A stretch of DNA of 48,047 nt from an uncultured Rhizobium sp. (GCA_945952245.1 CAMFHT010000002.1:1-48047); one strand, 5' to 3'. Counted from the first letter of the stretch, positions 1 to 9,663 are shown. Notes: generated by a model not told the origin, from the sequence alone. Numbers and translations are program-made.

Positions 1-49
1 ATCTACACGTAAGGAGTCGTCGGCAGCGTCAGATGTGTATAAGAGACAG
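1..49 (+). other. Illumina Nextera i5 adapter remnant (sequencing artefact)
   Basis: ATCTACAC + GTAAGGAG (matches an 8-nt i5 index, S505/N505 as I recall) + TCGTCGGCAGCGTC + 19-bp Tn5 mosaic end AGATGTGTATAAGAGACAG. Confidence 0.98.
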
Positions 50-288
50 AGCTCCGGCAGATCCTCGATGAAGCTGTGGAAACTGTCGCTGGCGAGAATG
101 TCGAGGCCGTGGACGCCGACGTCGGCGCCGGTGCGGGTGCGGATGTCGTCCGCTTCCCGCTCGGCAGCGCGAACATTGCGGGCGGCGAGCAGCACGCTCC
201 AGCCGGCTTTCGCATAGGTCAGCGCCGCAGCGCGGCCGATGCCGGAGGTGGCGCCGATGAGGAGCAAGGTCTTGCCCGTGGTATTCAT
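50..288 (-). CDS. SDR family oxidoreductase, DprE2-like, truncated at its 3' end by the contig edge/adapter
   Basis: Reverse strand reads MNTTGKTLLLIGATSGIGRAAALTYAKAGWSVLLAARN (Rossmann TGxxxGIG-like motif); ATG overlaps the stop of the upstream oxidase gene. Confidence 0.85.
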
Positions 289-1631
289 ATTCCAAGCCTC
301 GTTGCCAGACGGGAGCTGAAACGCCCGTCGGCGCCGGTCGCGCGCCTGAGCTCCCTGAATTCATTCAACCGCGGATTGCTCGCCTCGAATACATCGCGCG
401 ATTGCCGTGCATCCTTGGCCATATAGAGCCGTCCACCCGCCTCGACAACGATGCGGTCTATTTGGTCGAGCAGCGGACGAACGCCCTCGGTGACAGGAAG
501 ATCCAGCGCCAGGGTATAGCCTGGCATGGGAAAGGACATCATGCCGGATGCCGGTCCGAGCTTTTTCAGGACGGCGAGGAAGGAGCCCCTGCCGGAGCGG
601 GAAAAGCGCTCGATGATCTCGCCGAGCACCGCCTCCGCCCGATCCTCCGGCACGACGCACTGATGCTGCACGAACCCGCGCCGGCCATAGAGCCGGTTCC
701 AGTCCCTGATGCCGTCGAGCGGGAAGAAATAGGGCTCCCAGTGCACGAGATGCGGCGCACCCGCCTTGCGCTGGCCAGCCCGGAAATAGGCTAGGTTGAA
801 GGCCTTGACGCTGAGGCTGTTCAGCGCCCAGCCGGGCAGATCGACGGGCATCCCGAGCCGGGCCTGCCTGAGATCCGGATACAAGACGGCCTCCGGCATC
901 ATAGCCTTCATTTCATCCCGGGACGCATGCTCACCCGCATAGACAAGCGAGCGTCCGAGTGAGGCCCCGCGGGCGAGGCAGTCGATCCATGCGACGGAAT
1001 AGGTGGCGTCGCCGGATCGGTCGAGTGCCGCAATCGCTGCCTTCAGGTCTGGCGCGACGGTGGTTTCCTGCAGGATCCAGCCCGTCTCGACCCGCTTCAT
1101 CGGAAATGTCGCTTCCGCGATCACCCCTGTCAGCCCCATCCCGCCGATGCTGGCGAAGAACAGTTCAGGGTTTTCCTCACGACTGCAGGTCACGGTCTCC
1201 CCATCGGCCCTGACAAGGCGAAAGGAGGCAAGATGATCGCCGAAGCCGCCGTCGCGGTGATGGTTCTTGCCGTGCACGTCGGAGGCGATCATGCCGCCGA
1301 CGGTCACGAATTTCGTGCCGGGCACGACGGGCGGGAACCAGCCGCGCGGCAGGAAGCTCTCGATGATGTCGGAGAGAAGGGTTCCGGCTTCGACTGTCAG
1401 CATGCCGGTCTGCGGATCGAAGGCGCGCATGCGGCCGAGACCCCGGCACAGCAGCGTCACCCGGTCGCCGACGGCCGCATCGCCATAGGAACGGCCATTG
1501 CCGCGCGCGATCAGGCTCGTGGCCGAAAGTGTGGCCGCTGCCAGATCTTCCGGAAACGGGCAATCCAGCAGCTGCGTCTCATGCCTTGGAAAGCGGCCCC
1601 AGCCTTCCAGCATCCCGTAAGGAAGGTTCAT
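285..1631 (-). CDS. FAD-binding oxidoreductase, DprE1-like (decaprenylphosphoryl-ribose 2'-oxidase family)
   Basis: 448 aa; ARGNGRSYGDAA and FVTVGGMIASDVHGKNHHRDGGFGDHL FAD-binding signatures; followed by an SDR as in dprE1-dprE2. Confidence 0.85.
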   Translation of the reverse strand: MNLPYGMLEGWGRFPRHETQLLDCPFPEDLAAATLSATSLIARGNGRSYGDAAVGDRVTLLCRGLGRMRAFDPQTGMLTVEAGTLLSDIIESFLPRGWFPPVVPGTKFVTVGGMIASDVHGKNHHRDGGFGDHLASFRLVRADGETVTCSREENPELFFASIGGMGLTGVIAEATFPMKRVETGWILQETTVAPDLKAAIAALDRSGDATYSVAWIDCLARGASLGRSLVYAGEHASRDEMKAMMPEAVLYPDLRQARLGMPVDLPGWALNSLSVKAFNLAYFRAGQRKAGAPHLVHWEPYFFPLDGIRDWNRLYGRRGFVQHQCVVPEDRAEAVLGEIIERFSRSGRGSFLAVLKKLGPASGMMSFPMPGYTLALDLPVTEGVRPLLDQIDRIVVEAGGRLYMAKDARQSRDVFEASNPRLNEFRELRRATGADGRFSSRLATRLGI

Positions 1632-1632
1632 C

Positions 1633-2031
1633 TCATGCCCCGTTCGCTCGGAACACGAAGCGGCGGTCGAGCCGGTATTTCAGCGCATAACCGAGCGCCA
1701 GCCCCAGCGCGCCGCCTGTATATTTGGCAAGATCAGTCTGCCAGATGGTCCAGAAGCCGATCTCGAAGGCCCAGAAGATCAGCGTCGTGAGCACGCTGAA
1801 CAGGCCGTAGAGCGTTACCTTGCGCGCTTCGCTCGCGGGCGAGGCATAGCCGTCATAGAAGATCCAGTACTTGTCGAGCAGGTACTTCACGGCGAAGCCG
1901 GCGACAGTACCGGCAAGAATCGAGGGCAGCAGCGAGCGGGTGGGAAAGGTGACGACGACCAGTTCCTGCGCCGCGAAATTGACGAGGGTCGAGAGCACGG
2001 CGAAGAAGACGTAGCGGAAGGCTGTGGTCAT
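1633..2031 (-). CDS. GtrA-like family membrane protein
   Basis: Four-TM protein RYVFFAVLSTLVNFAAQELV...YALKYRLDRRFVF; located between the UbiA and DprE1-like genes; likely start at MTTAF. Confidence 0.8.
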   Translation of the reverse strand: MTTAFRYVFFAVLSTLVNFAAQELVVVTFPTRSLLPSILAGTVAGFAVKYLLDKYWIFYDGYASPASEARKVTLYGLFSVLTTLIFWAFEIGFWTIWQTDLAKYTGGALGLALGYALKYRLDRRFVFRANGA

Positions 2032-2039
2032 GCCCGGCC

Positions 2040-3602
2040 TCACATCGCGCCGACGAAACACATGCCGACGAGGCCGAGCGTGACGAGGCTGACCTTGTCC
2101 TTGAGGGCAAAGACGACGGGATCGTCATACATGACGCCACGGTGCGCGAGCATCAACACGCGCGCCATCCAGTAGGTGAGGATGGGTGCTGCAAACCAGA
2201 GGATTTCCGGGCGGCTGTAGAGAAGCTGCACGCTGGGGCTCGCGATATAGAGGCCGAGCAGCGTGAGGGCATTGAGACCGGCAGCGGCGGCGAGCGCGCC
2301 GACCATGCTCGTATCCTCGTTGCGGTAGTCGCGGCTCTTCGAATCCGGCAGATCCGCAGCCTTGCGCGCCATGAGCTCGACATAGCGCTTGACGAGGGCA
2401 AGTGCCAGGAACCAGCTCATCATGAAGGTGACGAGCCAGGGCGAAAGCGCCGCCGAAATGGCGACCGCCCCGCCCACGAGCCGCATGGTGTAGAGGCCGG
2501 AGAGCGCGATCACGTCCAGGATCATCTTGCGCTTCAGGAGGAAGGAATAGGCCGTCGTCAGCGCATAGTAGAGCGCGAGCACCCCGGTGAAGGCAAGGGA
2601 TATGGAGCCGGCGACCGCAAACGCCAGCACAAGCAGCAGCGGGATCGCCGCCAGCGCCTGCGAAAGCGGAATGTCGCCACAGGCAAGTGGCCGGCGGCAT
2701 TTCGTGCGGTGCGCCCGGTCGTCCTGGAGGTCGACGAGATCGTTGAGCAGGTAGACGCTGGAGGCGCAGAGCGAGAAGGCGATAGCCGCCATCAGCGCGG
2801 TCAGCGCATTGCCAAGGGTGAGGAGATGATCGGTGAAGAGCGGCACGAAGACCAGCGCATTCTTGGCATATTGATGCACGCGCAGGAGCTTCGCCCAAGT
2901 GCGCCAGGTCGGCCGCTCATGGGTGAGGTGCTCGACATCGGCATGGCTGGTCAGCTGCTGCGTGACGCAGTTCGGCGTACGGATGGCATAGGCCTTGGCG
3001 GCATGGCGCCAGACGGGAAGGTCGGCCTTGTCATTGCCGATATAGTCGAAGCCGCCCTCGCCGAATTCGCGGACCAGGATCGCGGCCTTGACCTCGCCAG
3101 CGCAATTGGTCGTCTGGTTGGTCGCATACCAGCCGGTGAAGAGGCCGAGATGATCTGCCACGGCAGACACCAGCCGCTCATGGCTGGCGGAGGCGAGATA
3201 GACGGGCCGTCCCTGCGCCGATGCCGCGCGGATGACCTTCAGCACTTCCTCGTCATAAGGCAGGACCGCAGGATCGAAATCGGCGGGCTCGGAAAGCCGG
3301 TGCTTCAGGCTCGCCTTGCTCTCCTTCAGCGCCCGCGCCATGTCGATCAAGGAATGCGGGCGGCGGCTGAGTTCGGAAAACGCGGTCTCGATCAGGAGAT
3401 CGGAGCGCACAAGCGTCCCGTCGAGATCCACCACCAGGGGACGCGGCGATTTCGGCCGCGCGGCCTTGGTGTGGGAGATGGCAGGCTGAAGGGCGACAGT
3501 TGGCGCCGGCTCCCGCTTGTGTCGGGTTGGGCGCTCTTCCTTTCGGGGCCAGGGCCGAAATTCCAGGCCGGAGGTCGGGATATTCTGCCCTAGGTCACTC
3601 AT
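2040..3602 (-). CDS. HAD-UbiA fusion prenyltransferase (decaprenyl-phosphate phosphoribosyltransferase-like)
   Basis: N-terminal HAD motif VVDLDGTLVRSDLL; C-terminal UbiA-type NDLVDLQDDRAHRTKCRRPLACG. Confidence 0.88.
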   Translation of the reverse strand: MSDLGQNIPTSGLEFRPWPRKEERPTRHKREPAPTVALQPAISHTKAARPKSPRPLVVDLDGTLVRSDLLIETAFSELSRRPHSLIDMARALKESKASLKHRLSEPADFDPAVLPYDEEVLKVIRAASAQGRPVYLASASHERLVSAVADHLGLFTGWYATNQTTNCAGEVKAAILVREFGEGGFDYIGNDKADLPVWRHAAKAYAIRTPNCVTQQLTSHADVEHLTHERPTWRTWAKLLRVHQYAKNALVFVPLFTDHLLTLGNALTALMAAIAFSLCASSVYLLNDLVDLQDDRAHRTKCRRPLACGDIPLSQALAAIPLLLVLAFAVAGSISLAFTGVLALYYALTTAYSFLLKRKMILDVIALSGLYTMRLVGGAVAISAALSPWLVTFMMSWFLALALVKRYVELMARKAADLPDSKSRDYRNEDTSMVGALAAAAGLNALTLLGLYIASPSVQLLYSRPEILWFAAPILTYWMARVLMLAHRGVMYDDPVVFALKDKVSLVTLGLVGMCFVGAM

Positions 3603-3764
3603 CACTTACCTCTCGTGCCTCACTGCGGGAGGCTGTTCCAAGCGGGTAAACAGACCCCTCAGTTTATTGTTCCGGATCGCACAAGGATTGTGTCCGACCG
3701 TACAAAGCAAGTTTTGACTGTGGCTCCTTTGTCCCGGAACAGCACGGCTTGGTTCGCAGGACAG

Positions 3765-3797
3765 AAAAAAGCTGCCGACGGCAGAACCGACGGCAGC
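3765..3797 (-). terminator. Intrinsic terminator for the minus-strand OYE gene
   Basis: gctgccgacgg-cagaa-ccgacggcagc, 11-bp stem with one mismatch; A6 on + strand at 3765-3770 gives a U6 tract on the minus-strand transcript. Confidence 0.8.
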
Positions 3798-3843
3798 AAA
3801 GCAGGCCCAATGGGCCGGGGAAACCGGGAAGTAGTGTTAAGCC

Positions 3844-5880
3844 TCAGATATCCTTTGAAATCCTCAGGCCGTCATAAATGGCCGCATGGGTGTTGCGGGA
3901 GGCGACCGCATCGCCGATCCGGAACAGCTGGAAGGCACCGGACTGGTTGCGCAGCACCGTTTGCGCCTCGCCCTCGATCAGCTGTTCGTAGGACACTTCG
4001 CCCAGATTGCTGGAGAGGGGCTTGAGTTCGAAGTAGAGATCGTCGAGCGGAATGGTGCCGTGGTTGACGACGATCTGGTCGAAGGACTGCCGCTTCGCAA
4101 CACCGCCGTAATCGCTGCCGACGGTCGCCACCAGCGCGTTTCCGGCCTTTTCGACGGCTTCGAGCCGGTAGGTGACGGTGAAGACCGTGTCGAGTTTCTG
4201 CAGCGAGCGCATGTAGGGCACCAGGTTCATGGCCATGACCTCAGGCGCGAAGGAACGGTCCGGCGTCATGATCTCGACCTTCGCACCCGTCGCGGCAATG
4301 ATCTCGGCGGCCTGCAGGCCGGCATTGTCACCGGCATCGTCGTAGACCAGCACATTGGTGCCCGGCTTCACGTCGCCGGAAATGATATCCCAAGAGGAAA
4401 CGACGAGATCGTTGCCGGAAGCCAGAACTTCCGTATGCGGCAGGCCGCCGGTGGCGATGATCACCACATCGGGATTTTCAGCGGTGATGATCTCGGCTTC
4501 CGCCCATGTGTTGAAGCGGAAGGTGACGCCGAGGCGTTCGCATTCGGCCATGCGCCAGTCGATGATCGAGATCATTTCCTTGCGGCGCGGGCTCTGTGCG
4601 GTGAGGCGGATCTGGCCGCCCGGCTTGTCGGCGGCCTCGAAGACGATGACCTCGTGGCCGCGCTCGGCGCAGACGCGCGCCGCTTCCATGCCGGCGGGTC
4701 CGGTGCCGACGATCACGACCTTCTTGCGGATCTCCGCCTTCGGGATCTGGTGCGGCATGGTCTCTTCACGGCCTGTCGCCGCATTGTGGATGCAGAAGGC
4801 GAGCCCGCCCTGGTAGATGCGGTCGAGACAGTAATTGGCGCCGACGCAGGGGCGGATCTGCTCCTCGCGCTTCTCCATGATCTTGCGCACGATGTGCGGA
4901 TCGGTCATGTGCGCGCGGGTCATGCCGATCATGTCGACGAGGCCGGAGGCGATGGCATGACGGGCGGTCGCGACATCGGGGATGCGGGCGGCATGGAAGG
5001 TCGGGAAGTTCGTGGCCGCACGGATCTCGCCGGCAAGTTCCAGATGCGGCGCGCTCGCCATGCCCTGGATCGGGATGAGGTCGGTGAGCCCCGGATCGGT
5101 GTCGATGTGGCCGCGGACCACGTTGAGATAGTCGATCAGGCCGCTTTCCTTGAGCCGGCGGGAGATCTCGAGGCCTTCGGCGCGGTCGGTGCCGCCGTGC
5201 AAACGCTCGTCCGCGGTATAGCGTAGGCCCAGGATGAAATCACTGCCGACACGCTTGCGGATCGCGCCCAGCACGTCGAAGGCGAAGCGCATGCGGTTGT
5301 CGAGCGAGCCGCCATAGGGACCGTCGAGTTCATTGGTGACGGGTGAGATGAACTGGTCGATCAGGTGGCCATAGGCCTCGAGCTCCACGCCATCCATGCC
5401 GCCCGCCTTCATGCGCTCGGCCGCGTCGGCGAAATCCTTGATGATGCGCTCGATGTCCCAGTCCTCGATCTTCTTCGGGAAGGCGCGGTGGGCGGCCTCG
5501 CGGTGATGCGAGGGGGCGACGACGGGCAGCCAGTCGCCCTTGTCCCATCGTGTGCGGCGACCGAGATGGGTGAGCTGGATCATGATCGCAGCGCCCTCGG
5601 CATGGACGGCATCCGTCATGCGCTTCACCCACGGCACGATCTCGTCCTTGTAGGCAAGCAGGTTGTTGAAGACAGGCGGGCTGTCCTTCGAGACCGCCGC
5701 CGACCCCGCCGTCATGGTCAGTGCCACGCCGCCCTTTGCCCGCTCCACCGTATAACGCAGGTAGCGGTCCTTCGGCATCCCGTCTTCCGGATAGGCTGGC
5801 TCGTGCGAGGTCACGATGATGCGGTTGCGGAGCGTGAGGTGCTTGAGCTGGAACGGCTGAAGAAGCGGATCAATGGACAT
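3844..5880 (-). CDS. stcD: NADH:flavin oxidoreductase/FAD-dependent enzyme, N-methylproline demethylase (StcD)-like
   Basis: 678 aa from MSIDPLLQPF; OYE TIM barrel LRNRIIVTSHEP, Fe-S cysteines RPCVGANYCLDRIYQGGLAFCIHN, C-terminal FAD/NAD domain VVIVGTGPAGMEAARVCAERGHEV. Confidence 0.75.
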   Translation of the reverse strand: MSIDPLLQPFQLKHLTLRNRIIVTSHEPAYPEDGMPKDRYLRYTVERAKGGVALTMTAGSAAVSKDSPPVFNNLLAYKDEIVPWVKRMTDAVHAEGAAIMIQLTHLGRRTRWDKGDWLPVVAPSHHREAAHRAFPKKIEDWDIERIIKDFADAAERMKAGGMDGVELEAYGHLIDQFISPVTNELDGPYGGSLDNRMRFAFDVLGAIRKRVGSDFILGLRYTADERLHGGTDRAEGLEISRRLKESGLIDYLNVVRGHIDTDPGLTDLIPIQGMASAPHLELAGEIRAATNFPTFHAARIPDVATARHAIASGLVDMIGMTRAHMTDPHIVRKIMEKREEQIRPCVGANYCLDRIYQGGLAFCIHNAATGREETMPHQIPKAEIRKKVVIVGTGPAGMEAARVCAERGHEVIVFEAADKPGGQIRLTAQSPRRKEMISIIDWRMAECERLGVTFRFNTWAEAEIITAENPDVVIIATGGLPHTEVLASGNDLVVSSWDIISGDVKPGTNVLVYDDAGDNAGLQAAEIIAATGAKVEIMTPDRSFAPEVMAMNLVPYMRSLQKLDTVFTVTYRLEAVEKAGNALVATVGSDYGGVAKRQSFDQIVVNHGTIPLDDLYFELKPLSSNLGEVSYEQLIEGEAQTVLRNQSGAFQLFRIGDAVASRNTHAAIYDGLRISKDI

Positions 5881-5923
5881 CGGTGAGGCTCCGGCAGTGG
5901 ATTTTCTTTGAACGCTAATCGGG

Positions 5924-5985
5924 AATGTACACAAGTGTCAACAATGAAAACAGGGGCATCAAGTAAATTGACATAAGTGTACATT
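5924..5985. promoter_or_regulatory. Paired inverted operator-like sites in a divergent promoter
   Basis: AATGTACACAAGTGTCAA (5924-5941) and TTGACATAAGTGTACATT (5968-5985) are near-perfect inverted copies between the minus-strand OYE gene and the TetR gene. Confidence 0.65.
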
Positions 5986-6025
5986 ATGCTTGCGCACCGC
6001 CTGCGCCACCGCTAGATTTCTGCCC

Positions 6026-6658
6026 ATGGAAGAGAACCCGACCGAAACCGGCTGGCGCGGATCGCCGGATGTCTGGCTGGAGGCTGCCTATCAGGCGCTC
6101 CTCGAAAACGGCGTCGATTCCGTCAAGATCCTGCCACTCGCCAAGCGCCTCGGGCTTTCGCGCACGAGCTTCTACTGGTTCTTCCGGGACCGGGAGGAAC
6201 TGCTTGCCGGCCTGATCGGGCGCTGGCGGGAGAAGAACACGGGCAATCTCATCCGCCAGACCGAGGCTTACGCGGAAAGCCTTGCGGAGGCGGCACTCAA
6301 CGTCTTCGACTGCTGGCTGGACAAGGACGTCTTCGATTCGCAGTTCGAATTCGCCGTCCGCAGCTGGGCCTTGCAGTCGCCCGAGATACTCGCCGAGGTG
6401 CAGAGCGCCGACCAGGCACGGCTCGAGGCGCTGCAGCGCATGTTCCTGCGCTTCGGCCAGGATGGCGCGATCGCCGACGTGCGGTCCCGCACCGTCTACC
6501 TCGTCCAGATCGGCTACATCACCATGCAGACCGAGGAAGACCTTGCCACCCGCATGCGGCGCATTCCGGGCTATGTCGAGATCTTCACCGGCTTGGCGCC
6601 GGAGCAGCGCGAGCTCGACCGGTTCCATGCCCGGCACGGATACCGGGAACAGTCCTAG
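6026..6658 (+). CDS. TetR/AcrR family transcriptional regulator
   Basis: N-terminal HTH VDSVKILPLAKRLGLSRTSFYWFFRDREELL; start chosen at MEENPTETG. Confidence 0.85.
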   Translation: MEENPTETGWRGSPDVWLEAAYQALLENGVDSVKILPLAKRLGLSRTSFYWFFRDREELLAGLIGRWREKNTGNLIRQTEAYAESLAEAALNVFDCWLDKDVFDSQFEFAVRSWALQSPEILAEVQSADQARLEALQRMFLRFGQDGAIADVRSRTVYLVQIGYITMQTEEDLATRMRRIPGYVEIFTGLAPEQRELDRFHARHGYREQS

Positions 6659-6691
6659 TCATCCCCCAAAGATCTTGAACCGGAGGATATC

Positions 6692-8677
6692 GTGAAACCC
6701 GCCTTCCCGCATCTCTTCTCGCCGCTCAGGATCCGCAACCACACCCTGCGCAACCGCATCGTCTTCGGGGCGCACACGGCGAACATGGCGGTGGAAGGCC
6801 TGCCGACCGAACGGCATGCGGCCTATTACGAAGAGCGGGCGCGCGGCGGGGCGGCGATGATCGTGGTCGAGCCCATGCCGGTTCATCCTGCAGCCGTGCT
6901 GACCCGCGGCAATTTCCGCCCCTCAGACGACAGCGTGATCCCCCACTTCCGCAGGGTGACGGAAGCCATCAAGCGGCATGGCGCGGTGGCGATCCAGCAG
7001 CTCTACCACATCGGCGCCCATGGCGATTCCGACAATTCCTACCATCCTCACTGGTCCCCCTCCGGCCTGCCGAGCTATCACGACAGCGACGGCAGCCATG
7101 CCATGACGGTCGCGGAGATCGAGGAAACGATCGACGGCTTCGTTCAGGCAGCACGGCGGTGCCGGGAGGCTGGCTTCGACGGCGTCGAGGTCTGGGCCGC
7201 CTATCTTGGCATGGTCGACCAGTTCTGGACACCCTGGACCAATCGCCGCGAGGACGAATGGGGCGGCAGCCTCGAAAACCGCACCCGCATGTCGCGTGAG
7301 ATCCTGACCCGCATCCGCAGGATCTGCGGCGAGGACTTCATCATCGGCCTTGCCGTCAGCGACGACCCGATGAATTCAGTCAACCTGCAGAAGGAGGAAC
7401 TCGCGGAGATCGTGGCATTGCATGACCACGAGCACCTCTTCGACTACGTGACCTGCGGTTCGGGCGGCTATCTCGACTTCTACCGGCTGATGCCGACCTT
7501 CATCTTTCCTGAAAAGCTCGGCGCCGATCTGGCGGCGACATTGAAAAGGGTGGTGAAGAACGGCGTCGTCACCGCCGAGAGCCATATCCGCACCCCCGAA
7601 AATGCGGAGACGGTGCTTGGCGAAGGAGCGGCCGATCTCGTCTCCATCGTTCGCGGACAGATCGCCGATCCGCATCTCGCCAGCAAGGCCGCCGATGGCC
7701 GGGCGGAGGATATCCGCGGCTGCATCTCCTGCAACCAGATGTGCTGGGGCCGGCGGTCGCGCGATTACTGGATCAGCTGTCTCATCAACCCGTCCGTGGG
7801 GCGGGAGGCGGAGTGGAACGGCGACCGCTTTCTCCCTGCCGGAAGACCGAAGAAGGTGCTGGTGGTGGGCGGCGGACCGGCCGGGCTGGAGGCAGCCCGC
7901 GCCGCAGCCGAGCGAGGCCATCGCGTGGTGCTTGCGGAGGCGTCCAGCCGTCTCGGCGGCCAGTTCCTGCTCGCCGGGCTGCAGCCGCGCCGGGCACAGA
8001 TCCTCGACCTCATCGCCTGGTACGAACGCCAGCTCGAAAGACTGCAGGTCGAGGTGCGGCTGAATACCTATGTGGAGGGATCGGAGGTGGAGGGCTTTCA
8101 GGCAGACGAGGTCATCCTCGCCACCGGCTCGCTCTCGCCGGAAACCGGCTTCCAGAAGGCGCTGCCCGCAGTCGAGACGCTGCCGGGGCTGGCGAAGGGC
8201 CGCGTCTATAGCGTCGAGGCTGTCATGGCGCGGCAGGTACCGCTCGGCCAGCGCGTCATCCTCTTCGACGAACAGGGTGGCTGGCGCGCGCTCGGCACAG
8301 CCTGGAAGCTCGCGGAAGACGGACATGCGGTGATCATCGTTACCCCCGATGCCATGCTCGGCAAGGAGCTGACGCGGACGGCTGCGGACGCGCCGCTCCG
8401 CAAGATCCTCGCCCGCCTCGGCGTCACCTGGCATCTGGAGACGAGCATTCTCGAATGGCACGGGAACGGCGCGACCCTGATCGACCACAACACGGATGCG
8501 ACGCGCTTTCTCGAAGGCGACTGTCTCGTCTTCTCCGGCACCCATATGGCTGCGGATGATTTGTCCCGGGAACTGCAGGGCCTCGGCATCCCGCACCGGC
8601 AGATCGGCGATTGCGCCGCCCCGCGCCAGGCCCCCTATGCCTTCTACGAGGGCCGCAAGGCCGGGCTGGAGGTCTGA
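6692..8677 (+). CDS. NADH:flavin oxidoreductase/FAD-dependent oxidoreductase (second OYE/TMADH-like paralogue)
   Basis: 661 aa, GTG start after GGAGG; LRNRIVFGAHTANM; CISCNQMCWGRRSRDYWISCLINPSVG Fe-S region; VLVVGGGPAGLEAARAAAERGHRV. Confidence 0.85.
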   Translation: MKPAFPHLFSPLRIRNHTLRNRIVFGAHTANMAVEGLPTERHAAYYEERARGGAAMIVVEPMPVHPAAVLTRGNFRPSDDSVIPHFRRVTEAIKRHGAVAIQQLYHIGAHGDSDNSYHPHWSPSGLPSYHDSDGSHAMTVAEIEETIDGFVQAARRCREAGFDGVEVWAAYLGMVDQFWTPWTNRREDEWGGSLENRTRMSREILTRIRRICGEDFIIGLAVSDDPMNSVNLQKEELAEIVALHDHEHLFDYVTCGSGGYLDFYRLMPTFIFPEKLGADLAATLKRVVKNGVVTAESHIRTPENAETVLGEGAADLVSIVRGQIADPHLASKAADGRAEDIRGCISCNQMCWGRRSRDYWISCLINPSVGREAEWNGDRFLPAGRPKKVLVVGGGPAGLEAARAAAERGHRVVLAEASSRLGGQFLLAGLQPRRAQILDLIAWYERQLERLQVEVRLNTYVEGSEVEGFQADEVILATGSLSPETGFQKALPAVETLPGLAKGRVYSVEAVMARQVPLGQRVILFDEQGGWRALGTAWKLAEDGHAVIIVTPDAMLGKELTRTAADAPLRKILARLGVTWHLETSILEWHGNGATLIDHNTDATRFLEGDCLVFSGTHMAADDLSRELQGLGIPHRQIGDCAAPRQAPYAFYEGRKAGLEV

Positions 8678-8679
8678 CG

Positions 8680-9663
8680 ATGGCGGAGACGCTCCGGCTT
8701 TCACAAAGTGATGCCCACGCCCTCGCCGTCAGCGCCTGCCTTGCTGCCGGGGCAGACGAAGCGGCAGCGCAATCGCTTGCGGACGCGACGCTCTCGGCCC
8801 ACCTGAACAAGCGGCTGGAGGTCGGGTTTCCGCATTTCCTCGATTATCTCGCGGGCATCGAGGCGGGCCGGATCAATGGCAAGGCGGCACCGCGAATCGA
8901 GCGGCCCCTCCCCGGCCTTTTCCGCGCTGATGCGGATGGCGGTATTGCGCAGCTAGGTTTCGACCGGGCCTTCGCCGATTTCACGTCCGCCGCGAGAACC
9001 CTCGGGGCCGCCATCTTTACCCAGCGCAAGAGTTTCACCACGGGCGAGCTCGGCTACTATGTCCGGCGGCTGGCGAAGGAAGGGCTGGTTGCGATCGCTT
9101 TCACCAATGCCAATGCCTTCATGGCGCCCGCGCCCGGCATGCCGAAGGTCTATTCCACCAATCCGCTGGCCTTCGCCTATCCGCTCGGGGACGGGCACCG
9201 GCCCGTTGTGATCGATCAGTCCTCGAGCGCGACGGCCTTCGTCAACATCGCGGCCGCCGCGCGCAAGGGGGAGAGGCTCGAACAGGGCATTGCCGTCGAC
9301 GCCGCGGGCAACCCGACCACGGACCCGGCGGAAGCGATCCGCGGCGCGCTCCTGCCCTTCGGCGGCCGCAAGGGCGCGAACATCGCGCTCATGGTGGAAC
9401 TGATGGCGGTGGGGCTCGCAGGCGCGTCCTGGTCCAGGGACATGCCGGATTTCCAGAACGGGAATTCCACGCTCGATGCCGGGCTGACGGTCATCGCCAT
9501 GCTCGCGGGGGTCGAGCCCGACATGACCGCCGGTCGCGGCGCGGATTACATAAAGAGCTTGAAGGAAGGGGGCATTCACGTGCCCGGCACGGGCAGGCTC
9601 CCGGAGGAGCCCGACATCGTCCTCGATGCAGCGCTTGTTGCCGCGATCAGGGCTTACCTCTGA
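8680..9663 (+). CDS. Ldh family oxidoreductase (malate/lactate dehydrogenase-like; possible pyrroline-2-carboxylate reductase)
   Basis: MAETLRLSQSDAHALAV...STNPLAFAYPLGDGHRPVVIDQSSSATAFVNI...FGGRKGANIALMVELMA typical of the family; begins 2 nt after the upstream stop codon. Confidence 0.8.
   Translation: MAETLRLSQSDAHALAVSACLAAGADEAAAQSLADATLSAHLNKRLEVGFPHFLDYLAGIEAGRINGKAAPRIERPLPGLFRADADGGIAQLGFDRAFADFTSAARTLGAAIFTQRKSFTTGELGYYVRRLAKEGLVAIAFTNANAFMAPAPGMPKVYSTNPLAFAYPLGDGHRPVVIDQSSSATAFVNIAAAARKGERLEQGIAVDAAGNPTTDPAEAIRGALLPFGGRKGANIALMVELMAVGLAGASWSRDMPDFQNGNSTLDAGLTVIAMLAGVEPDMTAGRGADYIKSLKEGGIHVPGTGRLPEEPDIVLDAALVAAIRAYL

Noticed and set aside
3-364. ORFs 3..215(-), 29..364(-) full length and 35..217(+) as genes
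   Set aside because: They read through the Nextera adapter (SYTHLTLPTT, LSLIHI, MYKRQ). Only the SDR fragment from 50 to 288 is real.
2142-3593. 483-aa + strand ORF (and similar long antisense ORFs at 3886..5226, 7376..8704, 19915..21390, 25655..27394)
   Set aside because: Overlap clear genes on the opposite strand and show no recognisable domains.
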